Shown: positions 26,609 through 34,646, numbered from the stretch's first letter. The stretch is 64,000 nucleotides of DNA from Streptococcus mitis (GCF_946190275.1 NZ_CAMHZQ010000012.1:1-64000), one strand, 5' to 3'. Notes: generated from the letters alone by a model not told the origin. Numbers and translations: made by a program.

Positions 26609-27220
26609 TTATTCAAGAATTAGTAAACCATCTTTAACTGCAAATGGGTCTTTTTCATTGATACGATCGTAAAACATGATTCCGTTGATGTGGTCAATTT
26701 CATGCTGAACAACAATTGAGTTGTAGCCTTTGAGTTTGATGCGGTGTTTTTCTCCATCTTTGTCAAAGTAGTCAACAGTAACGCGGGCATGACGAACAAC
26801 ATAGCCAGGCACGTTGCGGTCAACAGACAGGCAACCTTCTCCTTCGCCAAGAGCAGCGTCTTGAACAGAGTGAGAGACGATTTTTGGATTGTACATAATA
26901 GCTTGCAAATCGTAGGCTTCCTGCGGAGTTTCACCTTCTTCAACAATATTTGGTACCAAAACAGCGATAATGCGTTTTGAGATATCTAATTGAGGGGCAG
27001 CAAGTCCAACCCCACCACGGAGTCCCATCTTTTCAGCCATGACAGGATCTTGGGAATGTTTGAGGAATTGCATCATCTTTTCACCAAGGATGATTTCCTG
27101 ATCAGATAAGGGGAAAGTGACTTCCTCAGCAACCGCACGTAGAGTCGGATTCCCCTCGCGGATAATATCTTTCATATCAATTAAGTGAGCAGCTTTTGTA
27201 ATACGTTCTATAGCAGACAT
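26609..27220 (-). CDS. def: Peptide deformylase
   Basis: Removes the formyl group from new proteins. The ATG at 27220 (behind AAAGGAGAG) gives 203 residues, the pneumococcal length. The three metal-site motifs are intact: [14 protein letters not shown] (Cys ligand) and QHEIDH (HExxH). It is a type 2 enzyme with the long insertion typical of Gram-positives. Confidence 0.97.
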   Translation of the reverse strand: MSAIERITKAAHLIDMKDIIREGNPTLRAVAEEVTFPLSDQEIILGEKMMQFLKHSQDPVMAEKMGLRGGVGLAAPQLDISKRIIAVLVPNIVEEGETPQEAYDLQAIMYNPKIVSHSVQDAALGEGEGCLSVDRNVPGYVVRHARVTVDYFDKDGEKHRIKLKGYNSIVVQHEIDHINGIMFYDRINEKDPFAVKDGLLILE

Positions 27221-27320
27221 TTTCTCTCCTTTCATTACCTCTACATGATAACACAAAATGACAAGGATTGAAAGTATTACAGTCTTTAGGATTTATAGAA
27301 AATAGATAGGAAGTTCAATT

Positions 27321-27518
27321 CATACTCAATGAAAATCAAAGAGCAAACTAGGAAGCTAGTCGCAGGTTGCTCAAAGCACTGCTTTGAGGTTGTAGATAGA
27401 ACTGACGAAGTCAGCTCAAAACACTGTTTTGAGGTTGTGGATAGAACTGACGAAGTCAGTTACATATACACGGTAAGGCGACGCTGACGTGGTTTAAATT
27501 TGATTTTCGAAGAGTATC
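27321..27518 (+). repeat. BOX element (A1-B2-C1)
   Basis: A 198-bp BOX repeat from CATACTCAATGAAAATCAA to TTTTCGAAGAGTATC. It holds two tandem 45-bp boxB units (each ACTG..TTTGAGGTTGT..ATAGAACTGACGAAGTCAG) between boxA and boxC. It lies between the def promoter and the CapA-like gene and could influence either. Confidence 0.93.
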
Positions 27519-27542
27519 AATTGTGAAAGAAATACTTATCTG

Positions 27543-27551
27543 TGATATAAT
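27543..27551 (+). promoter_or_regulatory. Extended -10 promoter of the CapA-like gene
   Basis: TGA-TATAAT, 34 bases before the ATG at 27586, with GTAGGGAGA as ribosome-binding site. Confidence 0.6.
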
Positions 27552-27585
27552 AAAAAGAAAAGGCTTGCATAAGAAAGTAGGGAGA

Positions 27586-28911
27586 ATGAAGATGCAAAGA
27601 AGACAAGATAGACATAAACGTGGACCAGTTTTTCGTTTTATGAGGGGTTTTGTAAACTTTTTTAGGAGTTATCGCAGGTGGAGCAATAAAGGATTTGTGG
27701 CGATACTCTTGCTAGCAGTTGCTTTATCAATGGGCTTGGTCTTGTTGTTTGAAAGTTTCCAAGGAATCCCTTTAACCAGTCAAAAACGAGATACTATTTC
27801 TAAAGAGGGGACTAAGCAAAAGTCTCAGGAGCAGGAAGAGGAAAAAACTGCCAGAATTATGGCCCACGGGGATTTGCTCTACCACGATGGACTTTTCTTT
27901 TCAGCTAAAAAAGAAGACGGTACCTATGACTTTCATGAGAATTTTGAGTATGTGACTCCTTGGCTTAAGCAAGCAGACTTAGCTATTGGTGACTTTGAAG
28001 GAACCATTAATAAGGATCATTATTTAGCAGGTTATCCTCTCTTTAATGCTCCTGCTGAAGTTATGGATGCCATTAAGGATGCAGGTTATCATGTGCTGGA
28101 TTTAGCTCATAATCATATTTTGGATTCGCAAATTGAGGGAGTTATTTCAACAGCCGATATTATTGAGAAAGCTGGAATCACTCCAATCGGAGTTTATACG
28201 CACGAGCCACGTGATCAGGCTCCGCTGGTCATTAAGGAAGTGAATGGTATCAAGGTTGCACTGTTAGCCTATTCCTATGGATTCAATGGCATTGAGCAGT
28301 ATATTTCTCAGGAAGACTATAATCGTTATCTTTCAGATTTAAACGAAGATAAGATGAAGGCTGAAATTGAACGGGCGGAAAAGGAAGCAGATATCACCAT
28401 TATCATGCCTCAGATGGGTGTTGAGTATCGATTGGAACCAACTGAAGAACAAAAAGCTCTTTATCACAAGATGATTGATTGGGGGGCGGATATCATCTTT
28501 GGAGGGCATCCTCACGTTGTGGAACCATCTGAAACGGTTGAAAAAGATGGGGATAAGAAACTCATTATTTATTCAATGGGGAACTTCATTTCCAATCAAC
28601 GGATTGAATCTATGGGAGATGAAGAAAATGCTAAGTGGACTGAACGTGGCGTTCTCATGGACGTGACCATTAAGAAGAAGGATGGAAAAACAACTATCGG
28701 AACAGCTAAAGCTCATCCTACTTGGGTCAATCGAACACCAAAGGGAACCTTTTCACCAGAAGGCTATCCTTTATATCATTATCAAACCTATATCTTGGAA
28801 GATTTTATAGAGGGTGGCAGTCATCGTGACCAATTAGATGAAGCGACTAAGGAACGAATTGATACAGCCTACAAAGAAATGAACGAACATGTGGGATTGA
28901 AGTGGGATTAG
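27586..28911 (+). CDS. CapA/PGA_cap metallophosphatase-like membrane protein
   Basis: 441 residues from the ATG at 27586. A basic cytoplasmic N-terminus and one transmembrane helix (about 37-56) place the catalytic domain outside. Metallophosphoesterase-type motifs of the PGA_cap (CapA) family: MAHGDLLYH, IGDFEGTI, LAHNHILDS, GGHPHVVEP and YSMGNFISN. Some family members act in poly-gamma-glutamate synthesis, but there are no capB/capC partners here, so the substrate is unknown. Confidence 0.85.
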   Translation: MKMQRRQDRHKRGPVFRFMRGFVNFFRSYRRWSNKGFVAILLLAVALSMGLVLLFESFQGIPLTSQKRDTISKEGTKQKSQEQEEEKTARIMAHGDLLYHDGLFFSAKKEDGTYDFHENFEYVTPWLKQADLAIGDFEGTINKDHYLAGYPLFNAPAEVMDAIKDAGYHVLDLAHNHILDSQIEGVISTADIIEKAGITPIGVYTHEPRDQAPLVIKEVNGIKVALLAYSYGFNGIEQYISQEDYNRYLSDLNEDKMKAEIERAEKEADITIIMPQMGVEYRLEPTEEQKALYHKMIDWGADIIFGGHPHVVEPSETVEKDGDKKLIIYSMGNFISNQRIESMGDEENAKWTERGVLMDVTIKKKDGKTTIGTAKAHPTWVNRTPKGTFSPEGYPLYHYQTYILEDFIEGGSHRDQLDEATKERIDTAYKEMNEHVGLKWD

Positions 28912-28932
28912 TTTGAATCCAGAGGGAAGTAA

Positions 28933-29760
28933 ATGACGATTAAGGTAATTGCGACAGATATGGATGGAACCTTGCTGGATGCTAGAGGCCAGCTGGATCT
29001 CCCACGTTTGGAAAAGATTTTAGATCAGTTGGATCAAAGGGGCATTCGTTTTGTCATCGCGACGGGCAATGAAATTCACCGCATGAGGCAACTACTGGAG
29101 CACTTGGTCGATCGAGTGGTTCTGGTTGTTGCCAATGGTGCTCGTATTTTTGAAAATAATGAACTGATTCAGGCTCAGACTTGGGATGATGCCATTGTCG
29201 ATAAGGCTTTGGCTCATTTCAAGGGTCGAGCGTGTCAGGATCAGTTTGTTGTGACGGCTATGAAGGGTGGTTTCGTCAAAGAAGGTACGATTTTTACAGA
29301 CCTTGAAAGTTTTATGACTCCAGAAATGATTGAAAAATTCTACCAACGGATGCAGTTTGTGGATGAATTAACCTCTGACCTCTTTGGTGGTGTGCTCAAG
29401 ATGAGTATGGTTGTTGGTGAGGAACGTTTGAGTTCGGTCTTGGAAGAAATCAATGACCTCTTTGATGGCCGAGTTCGGGCTGTATCGAGTGGCTATGGTT
29501 GCATTGATATCCTCCAAGCTGGAATTCATAAAGCATGGGGCTTGGAAGAATTACTCAAGCGCTGGGACTTGAAAGCCCAACAAATCATGGCTTTTGGCGA
29601 TAGTGAAAATGATGTTGAAATGCTTGAAATGGCTGGGATTGCCTATGCGATGGAAAATGCTGATGATAAAGCCAAAGCTGTGGCGACTGCTCTAGCGCCA
29701 GCCAACAGCCAAGGCGGAGTTTATCAAGTCTTGGAAAACTGGTTAGAAAAAGGAGAATGA
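28933..29760 (+). CDS. HAD-superfamily Cof-type phosphatase
   Basis: 275 residues. Nucleophile motif ATDMDGTLLD is at the N-terminus, FVIATGNE is motif II, a class IIB cap lies in the middle, and MAFGDSENDVEMLEMAG is motif IV. It probably dephosphorylates sugar phosphates or FMN/PLP-like molecules; specificity is not predictable. Two bases separate it from the next gene. Confidence 0.92.
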   Translation: MTIKVIATDMDGTLLDARGQLDLPRLEKILDQLDQRGIRFVIATGNEIHRMRQLLEHLVDRVVLVVANGARIFENNELIQAQTWDDAIVDKALAHFKGRACQDQFVVTAMKGGFVKEGTIFTDLESFMTPEMIEKFYQRMQFVDELTSDLFGGVLKMSMVVGEERLSSVLEEINDLFDGRVRAVSSGYGCIDILQAGIHKAWGLEELLKRWDLKAQQIMAFGDSENDVEMLEMAGIAYAMENADDKAKAVATALAPANSQGGVYQVLENWLEKGE

Positions 29761-29761
29761 A

Positions 29762-30397
29762 GTGGCAGTACAGTTATTAGAAAATTGGTTACTAAAGGAA
29801 CAAGAAAAAATCCAAACCAAGTATCGTCACTTAAATCAGGTTTCTGTTGTAGAGCCAGACATTCTTTTTATTGGGGATTCCATTGTCGAATATTATCCTC
29901 TACAGGAATTATTTGGGACTTCAAAGACAATTGTCAATCGAGGAATTCGTGGCTATCAGACAGGACTGTTACTAGAGAATCTAGATGCGCATCTGTACGG
30001 TGGAGCAGTAGATAAAATTGTCCTATTGATTGGGACAAATGATATCGGAAAAGATGTGCCTGTGAATGAGACTCTCAATAATCTCGAAGCTATCATACAA
30101 TCCATTGCTCGCAATTATCCATTGACAGAGATGAAATTGCTTTCCATTTTGCCAGTCAATGAGGGAGAGGAGTACAAGCAGACAGTCTATATCCGCACGA
30201 ATGAAAAAATTCAGGAGTGGAATCAAGCCTATCAAGATCTTGCTTCTGCCTATATGCAGGTAGAATTTGTGCCAGTTTTTGATAGTTTGACAGACCAGGC
30301 AGGCCAACTCAAAAAAGATTATACAACTGATGGGTTGCACCTTAGTGTTACTGGTTATCAGGTTTTGACCAAAGCTTTGAAAGACTATCTTTTGTAG
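29762..30397 (+). CDS. SGNH/GDSL-family hydrolase
   Basis: 211 residues starting at GTG 29762 (AAAGGAG upstream, inside the end of the phosphatase gene). SGNH blocks: FIGDSIVEYYP (Ser), GTNDIGKD (Gly/Asn) and TTDGLHLSVTGYQ (Asp-His). No signal peptide. An esterase or acetylhydrolase co-transcribed with the HAD gene. Confidence 0.9.
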   Translation: MAVQLLENWLLKEQEKIQTKYRHLNQVSVVEPDILFIGDSIVEYYPLQELFGTSKTIVNRGIRGYQTGLLLENLDAHLYGGAVDKIVLLIGTNDIGKDVPVNETLNNLEAIIQSIARNYPLTEMKLLSILPVNEGEEYKQTVYIRTNEKIQEWNQAYQDLASAYMQVEFVPVFDSLTDQAGQLKKDYTTDGLHLSVTGYQVLTKALKDYLL

Positions 30398-30436
30398 TTA
30401 GTTGATTTCCTTTTTGCATTTTTGTGTTAGATAGGG

Positions 30437-30442
30437 TATAAT
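30437..30442 (+). promoter_or_regulatory. -10 element of ssrA
   Basis: TATAAT 17 bases before the mature tmRNA 5' end, preceded by TTGTG-like sequence near 30422. Consistent with a precursor trimmed at its 5' end. Confidence 0.6.
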
Positions 30443-30458
30443 GGTTTTACTGTCTTTT

Positions 30459-30803
30459 GGGGTCGTTACGGATTCGACAGGCATTATGAGGCATATTTTG
30501 CGACTCGTGTGGCGACGTAAACGCTCAGTTAAATATAACTGCAAAAAATAACACTTCTTACGCTCTAGCTGCCTAAAAACCAGCAGGCGTGACCCGATTT
30601 GGATTGCTCGTGTTCAATGACAGGTCTTATTATTAGCGAGATACGATTAAGTCTTGTCTAGCGGCTTGATAAGAGATTGATAGACTCGCAGTTTCTAGGC
30701 TTGAGTTATGTGTCGAGGGACTGTCAAAATAATACATAACCTATGGTTGTAGACAAATATGTTGGCAGGTGTTTGGACGTGGGTTCGACTCCCACCGGCT
30801 CCA
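30459..30803 (+). ncRNA. ssrA: Transfer-messenger RNA
   Basis: Rescues stalled ribosomes by trans-translation. The 5' GGGGTC pairs with GGCTCC at the 3' end to form the tRNA-like acceptor stem, and GGGTTCGACTCCC is the T-arm. The tag frame (30541-30576) encodes AKNNTSYALAA and a stop. The 3' end is A30803; CCA is not fully encoded. The 3' end doubles as the prophage attachment site and remains intact. Confidence 0.97.
30778..30803. other. attL: Candidate attL of the prophage (ssrA 3' end)
   Basis: The tmRNA T-arm and acceptor 3' strand meet phage DNA directly, with an integrase gene 136 bases away pointing toward it. This is the usual layout for phages that integrate in ssrA and restore its 3' end. 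The exact core cannot be fixed because attR is outside the window. Confidence 0.7.
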
Positions 30804-30807
30804 TTAT

Positions 30808-30930
30808 TCCTTTGCATTCTTTCGCATTCCTTGGTAAAACGTTGTTAAATCAACGTTTTTTATTTTTGTCTTTGGTATTCCTTGGTATTCTTTTGCGGAA
30901 AAAGGATACAACAAAGGATACAACATTTTT
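30808..30930. repeat. Short direct repeats between ssrA and int (possible integrase arm sites)
   Basis: GCATTC occurs twice, GGTATTC twice, and AGGATACAACA twice in tandem, and GGATACAACA also faces TGTCGTATCC as a hairpin. Repeats of this size beside a core site are typical of tyrosine-integrase arm-binding sites. The hairpin could also end int transcription. Confidence 0.5.
30836..30866 (+). terminator. Terminator downstream of ssrA
   Basis: AAAACGTTG-TTAAAT-CAACGTTTTTTATTTTT. It lies on phage DNA and so replaces the host terminator for the tmRNA transcript. Confidence 0.85.
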
Positions 30931-30938
30931 GTCGTATC

Positions 30939-32021
30939 CTAGAAATCTATGTACTTCGCAAAGCGTTCTCCGATGTCGTCCTTTGCTTGCTTAGTTATGT
31001 GAGTATAAACGTTCATGGTCGTCTTCAAGTCGGAATGTCCTAACCGATGTTGGACTTGCTTCAAAGTCATACCAGCGTCAAAACAAAGGCTGGCATGTGT
31101 ATGTCTGAATCCATGAATTTTAATTGGACGTAGGTCGCTACCTTCCACAATTTTGATAAGCCACTTTCTGGGAAGAGTGCTTGGAATTGGCTTTTTAAAT
31201 TCATTTTCAAAAATGTATTTAGTGTTTGGATTTTGCTTTTTCCATTTTTTCAAAATGCTTTTTGTTTTCTTGTCCAAACTAATCAGTCGCTTACTGCTGA
31301 CCGTTTTAGTATTACCTATTTCTTCGCCTGCAAAACCTCTTGTAATGGCCTTATTTATGTCCAGAGTGTTATCTGTCCAGTCTTTCCATTCAAGGGCTAA
31401 AATCTCCCCTTTTCGTGCCCCTGTAAAGGCCAGAAGACGGAATAGAGTTATCTTCTCTAGATCCTTTGTTTTGGAGACAAGTTTCAAGAACTTTTGAAGT
31501 TCATCTTTGTTGTAAAAGTCGCTTTTGCCATCTGATTTCTTTCTTGTCGAGGTAATCACGCTATCAACTGGATTGGTTTCAATGTAGCCATGCCTGATTG
31601 CGTACTTAAAAACATTATTCATCAATCCTTTTAACTTACGACCATAGACTAATTTTCTAGACCATTCATTGGCCTGCTCTTGCATTTGAAGAGGAGTGAT
31701 ACTAGCTATTTTCCTATTGCCTAAAACTGGATAGATGTGATTCTTGAAATTCCTAGAAGTCTTGATGTAGGTACTTTCTTGTACTGTTTCAGAATAATCT
31801 TTAAGCCATTTTTTAGCAATCTCTTCAACCGTGATTTCTTTCCTGCTCTGTTCTCCATTCTCTATATCTTCTTGAAGTTGGAGTAGTGCTGCCCTTGCTT
31901 TTGCTTTTGTAGCAAACCCTTTTTTGCGAGCGTACTTACTTTTTCCATTTTCTTTTCCAAGATAGACTATGAAACCATAAGCTGTCTCTCCGTTTTTCTT
32001 TTTATAAGACTTTATTTCCAT
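30939..32021 (-). CDS. int: Phage tyrosine integrase
   Basis: 360-residue site-specific recombinase. The N-terminal arm-binding region is KKNGETAYGFIVYLGKENGKSKYARKKGF. Next comes a SAM-like core-binding domain (about 65-160). The catalytic domain has Arg in FTGARKGEIL, His-x-x-Arg in HGFRHTHAS, His in HRLGHSDLKTT and Tyr in MNVYTH. It reads toward ssrA, next to the candidate attL. AATGAGG precedes the ATG. Confidence 0.95.
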   Translation of the reverse strand: MEIKSYKKKNGETAYGFIVYLGKENGKSKYARKKGFATKAKARAALLQLQEDIENGEQSRKEITVEEIAKKWLKDYSETVQESTYIKTSRNFKNHIYPVLGNRKIASITPLQMQEQANEWSRKLVYGRKLKGLMNNVFKYAIRHGYIETNPVDSVITSTRKKSDGKSDFYNKDELQKFLKLVSKTKDLEKITLFRLLAFTGARKGEILALEWKDWTDNTLDINKAITRGFAGEEIGNTKTVSSKRLISLDKKTKSILKKWKKQNPNTKYIFENEFKKPIPSTLPRKWLIKIVEGSDLRPIKIHGFRHTHASLCFDAGMTLKQVQHRLGHSDLKTTMNVYTHITKQAKDDIGERFAKYIDF

Positions 32022-32094
32022 TGATTTTTACCTCATTTCTTGATAAAATGGGTATAGTAAAAAGGGCTTTTTAATGCCTTTTACTATACTGGAT

Positions 32095-32140
32095 ATCCTC
32101 ACACTCAAAGTTTGGCGATGGAGAGTGTGGGGATTTTTTT
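32095..32140 (+). repeat. Terminator-like repeat, copy 1
   Basis: CCTCACACTC and GAGTGTGGGG flank a 16-base loop and a T-run follows on the plus strand. An almost identical unit lies at 32290-32340. No plus-strand gene precedes it, so its role is unclear. A palindrome around TATAGTAAAA/TTTACTATA sits just to the left. Confidence 0.6.
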
Positions 32141-32152
32141 GTTTAAATTCAA

Positions 32153-32242
32153 CAAAAAACGGTAACTAAATTATAGTTACCGTTTCTGCGTGGCAGCTTG
32201 TGCCAACCAGATTATTTGCACTAGGATTTCTCCTAGGTTAGT
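32153..32242 (-). ncRNA. Candidate small RNA, three hairpins
   Basis: About 90 nt on the minus strand between abiF and int, with its own promoter and terminator. Hairpin 1 is CTAGGA-GAAA-TCCTAG, a GNRA-type tetraloop. Hairpin 2 is TGGCA-CAAGC-TGCCA inside CTG/CAG. Hairpin 3, AAACGGTAACTA/TAGTTACCGTTT followed by T residues, is a terminator. No reading frame is present. It could be a phage regulatory RNA or part of the Abi locus. Not a family I can name. Confidence 0.65.
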
Positions 32243-32248
32243 AACTAT

Positions 32249-32277
32249 ATATTATCAAATATATATCATTTTGTCAA
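32249..32277 (-). promoter_or_regulatory. Promoter of the candidate small RNA
   Basis: Minus strand TTGACA, 17 bases, TAATAT. The -35 is a perfect consensus. Transcription should start near 32242. Confidence 0.6.
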
Positions 32278-32289
32278 AAATGGAAAGTT

Positions 32290-32340
32290 GAATCCTCACA
32301 CTGAAAGTTTGCCGTTGGAGATTGTGGGGATTTTTTTATT
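32290..32340 (+). repeat. Terminator-like repeat, copy 2
   Basis: CCTCACACTG, AAAGTTTGCCGTTGGA, GATTGTGGGG, then seven T. It is the second copy of the unit at 32095-32140, with changes that weaken the stem. It lies just beyond the abiF stop. Confidence 0.6.
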
Positions 32341-32342
32341 TT

Positions 32343-33374
32343 CTATTTTTTAAATATATTTTTTATAGCATGCCACAGGTATCTCCAACGGTAATTTTTG
32401 TGGAAATTACGATGCCTTTGTAAATCTGTTTTTAGAACATCTTTTGGATATCCCATTTCGCTGGCTAAAACTAGCCAATCTGAGGGGTATGATGCGTCAT
32501 GCTCCTTTATAGAATAGAGACATAGTTCTAATAAGTTAAAGCCTTCTTTGTTATCAAATAAAGCTAAAGAATGGAAGAAAGTATATAAATCTCTTTGCCC
32601 TTTACCATTTCGGTAATCAGCCGGTGTTATCTTTATTTGGTTATGAAACTTTTTGTGGTAACTTAGACTCGTACTTGCTTTATAATTAAACATGCGTCCG
32701 CCATGAGCAGCACGATTTCTGAATGCTAATATTAAATCTAGTATTTCTATAAATAAAGTTTTATCTGCTGGTGTTAGTTGAGAGCTAGAAAGACCTGTAC
32801 AAAGAGAAATAATCTTGTCTTTTTGTGGACCTTTTAGGATTTTAATAAAATTGGTGATATTTCCTAGTGTTGTTTCTTTAAAAAGTATCCACGGAGGTAT
32901 GTGCTTATGTTTGATTCGATAAGAGTTTAAAGGCTCTACAGGTCTATTGGCTGCGATGTCTTTAAGCATATCCAGAAGAAAATCTCTTTGATATTTTTTG
33001 TGTTTACGTTGAAATTTCCCTTTATTGTAATTTTTTCTATCCAGATAATCTGATTCTAAAATACCAAAATCTTCTGCTAGAGTATAAGCTAGGGCTGTTC
33101 TTAGAGATAACTCTACTTCCAAAGTCGCTTGCATGACCAAACTTCTGATTTGTTTGTCAAGATTATAAAGTGAAACAAGGTGTTCAAATGTTTCCTTTTC
33201 TAAAAATGTTTCAACTTTTTTGGATGAATCAAGTAAAAAAATCTTGTATCCATTTACTATTTCGTAATAACCGTAGTTTCTGAGAGCAAAGTTAGCTGCT
33301 TTTCTATCTAAAATAGTTAAGTTTCTATTTTCTAATATTTTAATTTGTTTATTAAAATCGGAAAAAGGTTTCAT
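32343..33374 (-). CDS. Abi_2 family abortive-infection protein (AbiF/AbiD-like, HEPN)
   Basis: 343 residues from the ATG at 33374 (AGGAGAAAAA upstream). The N-terminus KPFSDFNKQIKILENRNLTI...NYGYYEIVNGYKIFLL is the Abi_2 signature. The C-terminal half carries R219-NRAA-H224, the Rx4H motif of HEPN ribonucleases. AbiF proteins block phage growth. They are reported to pair with a structured RNA encoded just upstream in a toxin-antitoxin-like arrangement, from which Cas13 is thought to descend. A matching structured leader with a consensus promoter is present here. As a prophage gene it should exclude competing phages. Confidence 0.88.
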   Translation of the reverse strand: MKPFSDFNKQIKILENRNLTILDRKAANFALRNYGYYEIVNGYKIFLLDSSKKVETFLEKETFEHLVSLYNLDKQIRSLVMQATLEVELSLRTALAYTLAEDFGILESDYLDRKNYNKGKFQRKHKKYQRDFLLDMLKDIAANRPVEPLNSYRIKHKHIPPWILFKETTLGNITNFIKILKGPQKDKIISLCTGLSSSQLTPADKTLFIEILDLILAFRNRAAHGGRMFNYKASTSLSYHKKFHNQIKITPADYRNGKGQRDLYTFFHSLALFDNKEGFNLLELCLYSIKEHDASYPSDWLVLASEMGYPKDVLKTDLQRHRNFHKNYRWRYLWHAIKNIFKK

Positions 33375-33389
33375 TTTTTCTCCTATAAA

Positions 33390-33461
33390 GCACGAAAGAG
33401 CCTCAATAATGTATTGAGACTCTTTCGGTAGGATGCATCGGGCATCCGGACCAATTCGTAT
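33390..33461 (-). ncRNA. Candidate AbiF-associated ncRNA
   Basis: Between a consensus promoter and the abiF ribosome-binding site. Minus-strand hairpins are GGATGC/GCATCC (33431-33447) and a long stem (33393-33427) pairing CGAAAGAG and CTCAATA with TTGAG and CTCTTTCG. The position immediately upstream of an Abi_2 gene matches the published abiF RNA motif; I have not matched its consensus base by base. Confidence 0.7.
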
Positions 33462-33467
33462 AAATAC

Positions 33468-33496
33468 ATTATAGAGTCTTTTGTTATTTTTGTCAA
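33468..33496 (-). promoter_or_regulatory. Promoter of the AbiF ncRNA/abiF unit
   Basis: Minus strand TTGACA (33496-33491), exactly 17 bases, TATAAT (33473-33468): a perfect sigma-A consensus, so the RNA should be strongly and constitutively made in the lysogen. Confidence 0.85.
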
Positions 33497-33523
33497 GCAA
33501 CTATTTCCAAAATGGAAATAGTT
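33497..33523. terminator. Hairpin after the repressor operon
   Basis: CAACTATTTCCA-AAA-TGGAAATAGTTG is a perfect 12-bp stem between the repressor operon and the abiF promoter. It probably separates the two transcripts, though the T-run is short. Confidence 0.5.
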
Positions 33524-33527
33524 GGTT

Positions 33528-33728
33528 TTATTCTTTCGATAAGTGTTGTTGAATAATTAAGGCTACGTTGGCTTTTTCTTCTTCAGTCATAGGAGGTTCG
33601 TTTGGATCGTCTACCGAAAACTCGATAGCATGCCACTTATCATTGACTCTAATCCACTCTCTTCGTCTATGACATTGACAATCTAGGTTGTGTTTAATCA
33701 CTTCCATTGGTCTGCTTTCACTACTCAT
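33528..33728 (-). CDS. Small phage protein downstream of the repressor
   Basis: 66 residues from the ATG at 33728, which overlaps the repressor stop by 8 bases; a longer frame to 33761 lies inside the repressor gene. It contains a CxC-type cluster (LDCQCHRRREW) and an acidic C-terminal half. Not a family I recognise. Coupled to the repressor, so expressed in the lysogen. Confidence 0.6.
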   Translation of the reverse strand: MSSESRPMEVIKHNLDCQCHRRREWIRVNDKWHAIEFSVDDPNEPPMTEEEKANVALIIQQHLSKE

Positions 33729-34506
33729 ATTGTCCCTCTCTATACAAATCCACGACTTCACCGATAATTCGGAAGTCGGTCTCTGGTGTGATTGGCATAT
33801 CTTTGTAAGCTGGGTTTAGGCTATGTAGGTATGCCTGTTCTTTGTCAATGACAAGCTGCTTGATATACGCCTCTCCATTGTAGTTGAAAACTCCGATTAC
33901 TCCGTCATTCAAGTCCACGCTGGTCTGAATGAATACCAGGTCTCCATCTTGATAGTCAGGCTCCATGGAGTCCCCCTTGATTGGAATAACAAAGTCAGCA
34001 TCGATATCTACTGGCAACTCAATCCGCTCCACTCGTACATCATTCAAATATTGCCCAGTACCTACAGAAGCAGCGTGGTCGTAGTAGTCGTAACCATAGA
34101 GTTGAACAACTTTCTCCGACACTTCGTTTATCTTCGCTTTTCTTCGCTTCTCTTGCTCATCTCGTAATTTTTCAGCGTATGTGATAACTTTTCTTTGTCC
34201 ATTAGGTTCAAGTTGGTCGTAGATGGATTGGATTTGGGATTTTGAAAGAACAGCTGGAGTAGCGTTGATTTGAATTTCTTGTTCATCATCTAGCATATTA
34301 ATTAAATCATCTGTAGAAATTTGCATCCCTTTAGCGATTTTTTCTATTGTGTCATAAGATGGGACAATGGGTTTTTTTGATTTCGGATGTTCATTTTTTT
34401 CAAGCATAGAAATATATCCTTTTGTTAAATCAGATAATTCACAAAAAGCATCCATCGATAATTTATGCTCTGTTCTATATGATTTGAGTAATTCTCCTAA
34501 CTTCAT
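33721..34506 (-). CDS. CI-like prophage repressor with LexA-type protease domain
   Basis: 261 residues. An N-terminal XRE helix-turn-helix (about 5-68, with LTKGYISMLEKNEH as recognition region) is followed by a linker and an S24 peptidase domain. S180 lies in IPIKGDSMEPDYQDGD and K216 in GEAYIKQLV, the catalytic dyad. RecA-stimulated self-cleavage would induce the prophage. It faces an operator region with GTTTAAC repeats and is divergent from the early genes. Confidence 0.94.
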   Translation of the reverse strand: MKLGELLKSYRTEHKLSMDAFCELSDLTKGYISMLEKNEHPKSKKPIVPSYDTIEKIAKGMQISTDDLINMLDDEQEIQINATPAVLSKSQIQSIYDQLEPNGQRKVITYAEKLRDEQEKRRKAKINEVSEKVVQLYGYDYYDHAASVGTGQYLNDVRVERIELPVDIDADFVIPIKGDSMEPDYQDGDLVFIQTSVDLNDGVIGVFNYNGEAYIKQLVIDKEQAYLHSLNPAYKDMPITPETDFRIIGEVVDLYREGQYE

Positions 34507-34528
34507 TTAAAACCCCTTTCTATATATT

Positions 34529-34619
34529 GTTTAATCTATTATACATCTTTAAATAAAAAAAGTAAATATTTTTTGTTTAACACGCTCGACATTTTATGTT
34601 TAACGTGTTAAACTATAAT
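34529..34619. promoter_or_regulatory. Repressor operator/promoter region
   Basis: The palindrome GTTTAACGTGTTAAAC (34598-34613) abuts TATAAT (34614-34619) of the rightward early promoter. A half-site GTTTAACAC is at 34575 and a degenerate site at 34529-34544. Repressor bound at the palindrome would block polymerase. Confidence 0.75.
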
Positions 34620-34646
34620 CGAGCTTAAAGAAAAGGAGGTAAGGCA

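Noticed and set aside
27321-27518. Repeated 45-bp units as CRISPR or minisatellite
   Set aside because: They match boxB of the pneumococcal BOX repeat and have no spacers.
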